NCBI GenBank assembly: GCA_963556255.1
Contig: OY744609.1
Coordinates: 17,190,898-17,254,897 of the forward strand
Source of the DNA: Allolobophora icterica
Lineage: Eukaryota; Annelida; Clitellata; Crassiclitellata; Lumbricidae
Direction of reading: 5' to 3'
DNA: 64,000 nucleotides
Part shown: piece after piece, positions 56,401 through 64,000 of the stretch
Layout: every line of letters begins with the position of its first letter
How positions within the stretch are numbered: the stretch's first letter is position 1
Notes under the pieces: model-generated
Database searches by the model: none
What the model was told of the DNA's origin: nothing
Seen by the model: the letters and a program-made list of their open reading frames with translations, nothing else
Position numbers and translations under genes: made by a program

Positions 56401-59400
56401 ATAGCCAAATGGTCATGTTCCATACATTTGGACCAGTAGCCAAATTTTCGTGTTAATCCTTCGTCTTTTGGCCATATAGCTTCCTTTATGCGGGATACTT
56501 TGCACTGGCAACCTGTCCAGCAGCATATTAAGTTTAAGATCCTGACCCTTGTGTGTAATTGTCTTGTTGGCTCTGCTCCATCATACCTTAGGGACTAACG
56601 CATTTCTGTCTCCTCGGTCTTGGGTCGTGGCACCCTTTGGTTGGCTGCCCATGGACTCCTGATTGTCCCTCGTATTCGTACTGCTACAGCTCCAGTCCAG
56701 CTGGATTCACCTTTCTCGAGAGCTGCGGCTCAAGCTCCTCAGTTTGTCCATTCCAAAGTTTTGCAAGTGTCTGAAGTCTGTAATATTTGAAGTGATTTCA
56801 CTGGTTCGGGTCGGAAGCACCACCGACGACTTTTTCTTGAAATGGTACTTTATAAATGTCAGATTACAAGTACATCTGACGCATTATGTATGCACAGCCA
56901 GTCCTAAAGCCACTCATTTTATTTATAGCCTTGCAAACTTTTTTGTAGTGATTTGAAGATACTAACCAAATCAAATTTTTATGTGAACATAGTTTGCATG
57001 CCTGAAATAAACAGAGCAACAGGAACGGCTGAATTTACCTCATCACAACCATCGGCAACCATTCCCTTGATTGCCCTTATCACCAGATGCGAACCTGCAA
57101 GAAAAATACTCTGACTACAATCTCATCTACCACGTTTCGTATCATGATATCTTATCAGAGTCAAAGAAAGCGTTCAGAATGTGGTAACATTATGGTAGAG
57201 GACTAACACCACACTATTATAAAGAAATCTATGACGTTCTGAAAATAGTAAGAATATCTTTGAAGATTGATGGGACACTGGGGCTGCATTTTTTAAACAT
57301 TCAGGATTTGATCAGACATCTTTTGATTTTAGAAAAGATTTCTAGCCATTTTCCGTCTTTCTCCAGGTTGAAAATACTGAGGAGCAACTTCAGAATGTGC
57401 AAATTTCTTGCTGCTGGATAACTTCACGATGAATTCTGAACTGCTTAAATAAAACTCTATGCCCGAATTTGTGGGCAGCAGTTACCTCGAGCTACAGCTG
57501 ATGCTGAGAGGCAGTTTCTGTGGATAAGAGATAAAATTACAAATACTACGAGAACTATACACACCAATTCCACGCTTGCGGTATTCTTGAGCTACAGCTA
57601 ACATTGCGATGTATCCTCTCTTGATGACTTTTTTGTGAGTGTCTAGTTTACAAACAATTGCACCAACGCATTTGCCTTGATGCAGAGCCTGAAAACAACA
57701 CAAATCATCAAAATAAAATATTTCTGAGCTAATACATTGGGAATCACTTCTAAGTCTCATTAAGGTAAGTTAACGTAATGTAATATTAGGCAAAGCAAAA
57801 CAATCACTCACTCATTACATCCTGATTTCAATAATAGTTCCCTAAGACATGATCCTGGCTCTGAAGATATTTTATTGTAGCCCAATCTTGACAACAGCAT
57901 TCCAATAGCCATATGGCTTTACATGTTACATGGATTGAGCTGTTGATGTCACTTGATACAACAAGATCTGAATCCTGGACATCGTTGTGAAATATGCATT
58001 AGAAATCTGTTTCAAAGTCCCTTAAACAGAGAGCAATGCTGTCGACTAAATTTAATAAAAATTAATAATGGCCCCTAGTTACAGAAACATGTCAACATCT
58101 ATCAATTTATTACATCTTTTCACTATTCGGATTGTGATTGTACTATCTATCTGTATTGGACATCATGCTGGCTAAATCTCACTATAAAAAGTCTAGTTTG
58201 TTATTTTAACCTACACACTATTTCTGAACTGCATTACTGCATGTAATTTTGGCATCTCTCAACGACTGTCCGTAAAGGACTTCCGCAAACAATTACCTAC
58301 TTTGGGCCCTTATCCATACTTGCCATTAATTACCCTTCCCTTGGACACTCGCATTCCACCAGTGTAGTAAGGCCTAGATTAGACTACCTGATGATTTTAC
58401 AGGGCTACGGGTGGACTTTGATAAGTACTGTAAACTCCAGCAAATGGAACTTACTTAGATCCAACACGATACAGACTACCTGCTCCCTGACTGAAGTTGG
58501 TGTTTACAGCACAAGCTGTACTGAAGTAACTGCATGTACCAAATGCCAATGTCCACATTGGGCATTGCCCCCTTGTCCGAATTTGAGGACATCCATTATG
58601 AACATTGAACAACTCATTAACTCAGTGGGCACAAGAGACCCACAAAACAAGCACATCTTAAACAGGACACATGATATATAATACATGTTAGGTTAATTAG
58701 TAAAATTTATAGCGCCCAAATCTAACCGATGGCACACCAAACCCAGGCCATAATCAGGTCAATATCCAGATGATCAATCCACTACAAGACAAACAAGAAG
58801 TCTATGGTGGATTTGCAATCTCAAACAGATAAGTCAGAAGTTGAGAGGATATACTAGTTTAAGATTACTATATACAATACATGTATACAGTAATCATATA
58901 TATTAGGCAACCCATTTTTGCTCTAGTTTATGGCTAAATGTACAGGAGAGTATTGTACCCAGCAAGAAATCAGTACATATGCTTATAACGTGGAAATATA
59001 CGTAAATGAAAACACTTAGATAAAAATAGATAGGATGAAACATCACTTAGTACGAACGAAAGCTTAGCTAGTTCCGAGGTCAATGCAATTAAATGTTAAA
59101 TTATTCTCTAAAGATAAAAACTGATAAGATGAGAATATCAGTTATCACGAAAACAATTTTCAGTCCTGTCAATACAACAATATGACATCGCCCGCCAAAG
59201 ATAAAATGTCGCTATGTGGGTAATAAAATAGAACAGCATTCAAGTTCTGTTGTCTAAGTCATTTAAAAGTCAAATACAGAGTCTATAAGAATTCTTTATG
59301 AAAATTAAAATTAAATTACATGTAGGCTACAATATAATAATACAGGAATTTCACAGAAATTGGTTAAGCGTCTGCCAGACACGGAGCAGAACTCATCTAC

Positions 59401-61475
59401 AGACCTGTGTCTGTAGATGAGATAAAACATTTTATCGAACAGAAACTTATCTCAGAGTCAGTGCAAAAAAGAATAATGGATTTTTAAATGCAAAGTAGAA
59501 TATCGTGAATTAGTTTGTAGCTGCACTGCGCAGAACATTATATGATACATGTAACAATAAACTTTCATTTCCAAATATGCACTAAATAATCAGGAACTTG
59601 ACAAAACAGAGGTAGGCCAATCATTTTTTCACAAAATGCTACTTTTGATTCAGTCCGAACTTCATCCTATCACGCATATTTTAAAATGTTATTCTTCTTA
59701 AAATTCTTACCAACAGTTTTTAAGTGGAATAAACTTAACTGTGTTAGTTATATCAAGAACTGACTAATCGTAATACATATGCACATAGTCATACATGCAC
59801 TGGCATCAATTGACACTGGCAAGTCATGCAGCCATAACGTGTTAAGGCTGTCATGCTGTGTTTGCTGTTAATGGTTAGTACGAAATTCTTTTAAGATGAA
59901 ATTTTATTCTGGTACCCTGTCTTTCATGTTAACCAATTTGCACTGTACTAATCATAAGCTAGAACAAAAATAGGTTCTTATCAACCAGCAACATCAGCTT
60001 TTGACCCTAATTAGCTTCTATTCTATCAACTGTTAAACAGCTTTCTGCTTGATCACGGTCCAGCATCTCCTTACGTGGCAATATAAGCATTTGAAATTGT
60101 GACAAACTATGAAAAATCCATGCCCCCAGTGCAACACCAAGCAGTTCTGTTCTGGGCTTTCTACCATGATGTATGAAGGACAAAATTTAGGTCTTTCAGA
60201 TGCTGTTCCACAATCAAGGTCGATTGTGAGGTCTTCTCCAATTCATCAATACATAACTACAATATGCTACACCAAGTGGTGGTTGAAATTAAAAACCAAC
60301 TTTATGCATACTGAGCACTCAAGATAGGTCAACTTGGCAGCATTCCATTTAAATCAAAACGAAAATGGATGCTCCATGAACCAGTAACATTACAAGAAGA
60401 AATGTACATTTACTACATTCAAATAAGGCTGGACATCATCTCAAGCTTTAGCATTCGTGTTGCCTATTGTGCATTATAATGACAATTTTATGAAGAGGGT
60501 CCAGCATATTTTAATATCAATCAATCAATCATTCAAGCAATATGGCAATTTTTCTGTTTGGTTCCTGGATCATTTTGGGTGCAGTGTTCTAATCTAATCT
60601 GGGAGCTCTTGCTAATACTACCGTGAAAACCATCCAGGAACCCAAAGCAAAAATTCCTTCAATTCTGCTCTGGCCTAAAGGAAAAGGGAGATCATACGTA
60701 CAAGAAAGCACAGCTTTGGCCAATTGTGTATGAAGTATCGGTACGTGTAGATGGAATATGGTTCAGATAAATCTTTTGTGATTAGCGACATGATTTCTGG
60801 CATCTGCTTTTCAGATTCGTACATGACGTATTCGATGCCACTGTTGCACTGGCCACTCTCAGCTATTTCCCCACCACTTGTCTCCTCCACCGCAACCCGC
60901 AAGCTCTCAGCTTTCAACATGTCCAAAGGCACTCCTGGAAGGTCGTTTGAAATCGTTAAGCTGGACAGCACTTCTGTTGCTGCTTTGACATCATCGCTTT
61001 CTTTGTCGTCAATACTTTCCTCACCTACAAGTTCCTGATGCTGTGATAGGTTGGCTAGATTCACCATTACAGAGGGTGGACTTTCTACTTTTCTTGAGCT
61101 GTTCGGACTGTCAACGTCTGCAGCATCGGAAGCGTTCTCAGGCAACCGACTACTGTCATGATTAACACTGTCACAGTCAGACCCTCCAGAGAAAATGCCA
61201 TGGTCAGTTGATGATGGGGAACACCTCTCTTCGTTAGACACATGAATACCGGCTTCGAGGACATGATGGTGCACGCAACCGTTAGGAACGGCGGCGGCGC
61301 CACCGTCGCTTGACTGCAGTTCGTTTTTAGCGTGGGACATACTTCTAATCGATGTTTCGTCGTTCTTTCCTTCACAGTTCTCAAGCTGTTTAGCTGATTC
61401 GTTTCTAAGCGTAGTTGCTCGATAAGGCTCAGAAACAGTTTCACTCGAGGTCAACCCTTCGATGTCATTGGCCAT
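53359..61475 (-). CDS. NAA30: N-alpha-acetyltransferase 30, NatC catalytic subunit, four coding exons, 363 aa
   Basis: Minus-strand join of 61475-60702, 57688-57565, 57094-57039 and 53496-53359, all GT-AG, 1092 nt with TAG. NAA30 (yeast Mak3) transfers acetyl from acetyl-CoA to the N-terminal amine of proteins starting Met-Leu, Met-Ile, Met-Phe or Met-Trp, in a ribosome-bound complex with NAA35 and NAA38. Residues 1-213 are Ser/Glu-rich and look disordered, as in vertebrate NAA30. The GNAT domain (about 214-363) shows [43 protein letters not shown], the acetyl-CoA loop RKRGIG (R295-x-x-G298-x-G300), [20 protein letters not shown] and [20 protein letters not shown]. Length is close to human (about 362 aa). 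A transposon nest fills intron 3. The start is the first in-frame ATG, preceded by a tiny uORF. Confidence 0.95.
54230..55244 (-). pseudogene. Transposon-borne ORF of unknown function, split by a hAT MITE
   Basis: Two minus-strand frames flank the MITE at 54484-54920. The upstream one (55244-54918) ends [16 protein letters not shown]. The downstream one continues beyond the insertion with [40 protein letters not shown] and [16 protein letters not shown]. Without the insert and its 8-bp duplication they would read as one protein end. The Y-x-x-x-x-Y-D-x-x-W-W-x-G and F-x-H-P-H-G-P motifs recall uncharacterised proteins I associate with invertebrate repeats. I know no function. No catalytic core of a known transposase is seen. 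Confidence 0.65.
54484..54920. mobile_element. hAT MITE, 437 bp, TAGGGCTGTACCGAATA ends, copy 2 (nested)
   Basis: It has the same ends and interior as 49468-49891. The flanks GCCATCAT (54476-54483) and GCCATCAT (54921-54928) are a perfect 8-bp duplication. It interrupts the ORF of the surrounding long-TIR element, so it is the younger insertion. Confidence 0.93.
56470..56870 (+). mobile_element. LINE 3' end fragment in NAA30 intron 3
   Basis: [35 protein letters not shown] and, in another frame, a weak C-terminal tip are followed by GAAATGGTACTTTATAAATG and TCAGATTACAAG. The order matches the other LINE ends. Orientation is opposite to NAA30. Confidence 0.75.
57039..57094 (-). CDS. NAA30: NAA30 coding exon 3, 56-nt micro-exon
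   Basis: The minus-strand acceptor CTTGCAG lies above 57094 and the donor GTAAAT below 57039. It completes Gly300 and encodes [18 protein letters not shown], matching the helix after the acetyl-CoA loop in other NAA30 proteins. It is found only by homology and phase (2 + 54 nt) because it is too short for an ORF search. Skipping it would shift the frame. Confidence 0.94.
57565..57688 (-). CDS. NAA30: NAA30 coding exon 2 (acetyl-CoA binding core)
   Basis: The minus-strand acceptor TTGTTTTCAG lies above 57688 and the donor GTGTGT below 57565; the exon is 124 nt. It encodes [20 protein letters not shown], then [20 protein letters not shown] and I with one base of the next Gly. It contains the beta-4 strand and the R-x-x-G-x-G pyrophosphate loop. 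A donor two codon bases later would break the phase with exon 3. Confidence 0.96.
57700..58680. other. NAA30: NAA30 intron 1, unannotated
   Basis: No repeat or exon was recognised. A plus-strand open frame at 58391-58681 has no recognisable domain. Confidence 0.4.
58690..58860 (-). mobile_element. LINE 3' fragment, minus strand
   Basis: Inverted, it ends in GGGCGCTATAAATTTTAC, the usual LINE tail, and holds the CTATGGTGGAT segment shared with 30745-30910. Confidence 0.5.
58865..60690. other. NAA30: NAA30 intron 1, remainder
   Basis: AT-rich intron with a perfect small hairpin at 59392-59421. There are no recognisable exons. ATCAATCAATCAATC at about 60518 may be a minus-strand retroposon tail. 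Confidence 0.4.
59392..59421. repeat. Perfect 13-bp stem, 4-base loop hairpin
   Basis: CTCATCTACAGAC, loop CTGT, then GTCTGTAGATGAG. It lies within NAA30 intron 1. Confidence 0.9.
60702..61475 (-). CDS. NAA30: NAA30 coding exon 1 (N-terminus and start of GNAT fold)
   Basis: It runs from ATG (61475-61473, [16 protein letters not shown]) to the donor GTACGT just below 60702; 258 codons, phase 0. It encodes the Ser/Asp/Glu-rich N-terminal region and then [20 protein letters not shown] and [21 protein letters not shown] longer frame to 61514 would need a TTG start, so the ATG is preferred; the resulting length agrees with vertebrate NAA30. Confidence 0.93.
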
Positions 61476-61480
61476 ACTGC

Positions 61481-61504
61481 TTAACAGCGAACACTTGTCG
61501 CCAT
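61481..61504 (-). promoter_or_regulatory. NAA30: Seven-codon uORF before NAA30
   Basis: On the minus strand GGCCATGG opens a frame MATSVRC ending in TAA five bases before the main ATG, in a different frame. The G at +4 and the purine-rich flank make a strong start context. If transcribed it would limit initiation at the main ATG or require reinitiation. Confidence 0.55.
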
Positions 61505-61699
61505 GGCCAGACAATCCACGAAAACTTTATCACTGATCGTAGAGAAATGTACTCGTTTAGTGTTCTATAATGTTTTAGTAATTATTAGCAGCGTCAAAAA
61601 ACCCGAATACCACTTCTTAAATATATACCACGGTATTATTTAAAGTGAAAAAAACAGTTGGACTTGTTTAACGAACACAACAAAACATATCTATCGATC

Positions 61700-61740
61700 A
61701 ACGACGGCCATGTTGTTCGTTACCAAAGCTGCACGTGATA
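61700..61740 (-). promoter_or_regulatory. NAA30: Possible NAA30 promoter words (YY1-like, E-box)
   Basis: On the minus strand CAACATGGCCGTCG resembles a YY1-type initiator, and GCACGTGA (61731-61738) is a CACGTG E-box. They lie about 230-260 bases upstream of the start codon. These are motif matches only. Confidence 0.3.
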
Positions 61741-61744
61741 AATC

Positions 61745-62680
61745 GCACAAACGTTTTGTAGCCTAGTTTTAGTAAGTGAGTGAGCGAGCGAAACTTAAAT
61801 ACGGCCAGACTACAATTCATTCATTCACTTCGTTGATTATTATTTACCAATAGAATTTAGTCAAGGTTGATAATGCATGTTCTTCATTATTGTATCCCAA
61901 GCCAAAGTATAGAAAGACCTAGAGAAACTGAGAGTGAAATACTGAAGACCCAACAAAAGCCAAGAATAGTTGATCTATTTTAAGAGCATGTTTTTCTGCA
62001 TCTTTCTTGCGTCTCACCGAAGATCTCAAAATTCCTTTGTAGAGAAAGTATTTCTCTCATGTTGCTGAATTCTATACAGTGCCTACCCTCACACTCATTA
62101 CAATGATGATTTTCACTTTGCCCTAACTAGCTTTATAGAAGTGTCGTTTTAGTTTTGGTTTTGCAGTATTAGTGAACAGTAGTTATGCTGCTTGCAACAT
62201 TTTCTGGGTAAACCTACAGTGCACCTTCCCTGACCACAAATCTTTGGAGGCATGCAACACCAAAACATTCAAGTGGGCATGTCTGAATTGCTCCTCCATG
62301 GATGTAGCTGCCCTTTCCAAGACCACTAGTGACATAATCAAAGTTGCGAACCAGGCGAGATTTCTACAGAATCCACCAATTATTCCAAATTTATACCATT
62401 AAAGATTTATCGCCGATACACATGCTAATCCTTTTTGCTCCTGTTCACGGGTCTTATTCATTTCCTGGATTCCACTTCTGTCAGCTTTAGAACATCGTGC
62501 AGACAAATCCCAAACCATCAACCAGTGGGTGTATGTCACTATCCATAGGTGGCAATAAAGTAAAAGTGAACCTGCAGTTATACTTCCAATACTAAAGTTT
62601 CCTAAAGTACTCACAAATGCGACCAATGCAACTGTAATTTGATAATTCCATCCTTACAAAATTCAAAGGTGCCCTTTGAA
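61745..62680. other. Upstream of NAA30, unannotated
   Basis: No gene or repeat was recognised; open frames are short and featureless. Confidence 0.4.
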
Positions 62681-62690
62681 GACAAGCAAC

Positions 62691-62976
62691 CATGGGCGTC
62701 CGGAGGGGGGCGCAAGGGGGCGCATTTGCCCCCCCCCTGGATTTTGCAAATATTTTCTAAAAATAAAATCTTTTGATTATTATGATTATTACAACAGTTC
62801 CAACAAAATTTTCAATGCGAAAAAACACTTAATTATTTACGTAAAGTCCTTGATCATTATTTTTTTTTTCAATGCACTTTTTTTCTCTGCAAATCCGTCA
62901 TTTTGCCCCTCCCCAAATTATTTCCCCCATAAACATTTTTTGCGCCCCCCTAAAAAAATTCCTGCGGACGCCCATG
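62691..62976. mobile_element. hAT-type MITE, 286 bp, CATGGGCGTCCG ends
   Basis: The ends are CATGGGCGTCCGGAGG and CCTGCGGACGCCCATG. The flanks CAAGCAAC (62683-62690) and CAAGCATC (62977-62984) are an 8-bp duplication with one change. The inner ends are GC-rich (GGGGGGCGC, GCGCCCCCC). No ORF. Confidence 0.85.
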
Positions 62977-62984
62977 CAAGCATC

Positions 62985-63610
62985 AGGAATCATCAAGAAC
63001 CATACACACACACTGGAAGAGCAAAACTTACAGCTGAGAGTGAAAGACAGTCTTGACACGAGAATTGTAAAAATGAAGAGGTAGAGAAAACAAGAACCAA
63101 TAATACTGCGAATACTGTTAATTATTTTCATGTGAATCCCTGCTGACTTGCCTAAATGCACAGTGAAATCATATCAATGCACCTGTCACACATAACTCCG
63201 TCTAGTGAATTAATGTACAAAATTCCTACATGCAGCATTTTATATTAGCAAGTACAGAAAAAAATATAAAACCAGTTTATGGTTTATAGTCTGAATCACT
63301 TGTAAAGACAAAGATATGCACACTGACTTACAATCACATAGGCATATGTTATACATCCATTAATTTTTTTATTATTCATTCACATAATTTATATACATAA
63401 CTTATATAGCACATTTCCAAGACAACACACAACTGGCTTAGTGCCAATCGAGTTGTGGCTCCATTTGGCATCATTTCCCAGAATCAGATACATATCCGCC
63501 CATGACTTAAGTTAAGAGTTCTATCATTGTTTCTTTTACCTGCTGATCATATAACTTGATCGATGTTACCGTTAAAAGTATTGATTGTGCTGCCATTTAC
63601 TTGTATTACG
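62985..63610. other. Unannotated spacer
   Basis: No gene or clear repeat was seen. Confidence 0.4.
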
Positions 63611-63614
63611 ATAA

Positions 63615-63733
63615 ATGTTAACTAGGTGGCCCTGCTAAGCGGGATCAAGATCCCTTTTGGGTCTCCTCTTGTTGCCAAAGTTCAAACTTTTATGTTGTAT
63701 TTTTCCTTGTACTTCAAATGGCTTCAATAAAAG

Positions 63734-63767
<34 letters not shown>

Positions 63768-63772
63768 CTGAT
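63615..63772 (+). mobile_element. Retroposon 3' end with (ATTG)n tail
   Basis: GGCCCTGCTAAGCGGGATC, then AAGATCCCTTTTGGGTCTCC, a TTGTTGCC spacer, AATAAAAGGATTG and seven GATT units. It has the form of a non-LTR 3' UTR and tail; no coding part is left. Confidence 0.65.
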
Positions 63773-64000
63773 AATTTCTTAAATTGAACAACTGTTGCAT
63801 GAAAACGTATTTTAATATCAAAGCAGAAACTTATCAATACTCATTCTCAGTTGTGAGGTTTGGTTTGAACTTGCAAGGTAATCAGTCATTTATTATACGA
63901 CCAGCCCACAAAAAAGTGTGTAGAAAATTTGACTGAACCACAAGTACAACCCTAGCAAGCAGACTACTTGACAACTTTCTTTAGCACTTTAACAACAAGC
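63773..64000. other. Window end, unannotated
   Basis: The last bases, AGCACTTTAACAACAAGC, resemble the arm of the inverted repeat at 52194-52257 and may be the edge of an element that continues outside. Confidence 0.3.

Noticed and set aside
61476..61514. A longer NAA30 N-terminus starting at 61514
   Set aside because: The codon there is TTG; the first in-frame ATG is 61475 and gives the family's usual length.

Overview
This is a window of animal nuclear DNA. It has spliced genes with GT-AG introns of up to 11.5 kb, transposon-filled introns, many microsatellites, and no operons or bacterial gene packing. The recurring word TAGGCCTA, the CR1/L2-like LINE fragments and the many hAT-type elements suit a marine invertebrate, but I cannot name a phylum from the sequence alone.

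Three host genes can be read. (1) At 2824-3024 (+) is the last coding exon of a universal stress protein-like gene; its other exons are not visible. (2) From 19815 to 44212 (+) lies a complete coding set for an estrogen-related receptor (ERR, NR3B nuclear receptor). It has six coding exons whose phases all fit and predicts 430 aa, with an intact two-finger DNA-binding domain, the ERR C-terminal extension and a full ligand-binding domain. (3) From 61475 down to 53359 (-) lies a complete coding set for NAA30, the catalytic subunit of the NatC N-terminal acetyltransferase. It has four coding exons including a 56-nt one and predicts 363 aa. ERR and NAA30 converge tail to tail across about 9 kb. 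Nothing suggests that the three genes work in one pathway.

Most of the rest is layered repeats. At 1-18500 there are LINE 3' ends, three short-TIR elements (two of them carrying arrays of a repeated short motif near the ends), hAT elements with 8-bp target duplications, a (GAT)n tract running in frame into a LINE reverse transcriptase, and a 3.9-kb satellite of 7-bp units with higher-order periods of 455 and 413 bp. The ERR introns hold tRNA-derived SINEs, a TTA-flanked TIR element swollen with (CATA)n, a TA-flanked mariner-like MITE, a hAT inside a hAT (33174-35174), a 32-bp minisatellite and microsatellites. The ERR 3' flank has a degenerate tandem repeat, two more TIR elements, an 88-bp near-perfect palindrome and a hAT MITE. 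The third NAA30 intron holds a 2.6-kb long-inverted-repeat element whose own ORF is split by a second copy of that hAT MITE.

The most interesting unexplained items are the frame-invariant heptad satellite, the family of elements ending in GGGTCATTCC with its captive ORF, the motif-array elements at 3526-5762 and 6425-8835, and a tiny uORF with a strong start context just before the NAA30 start codon.
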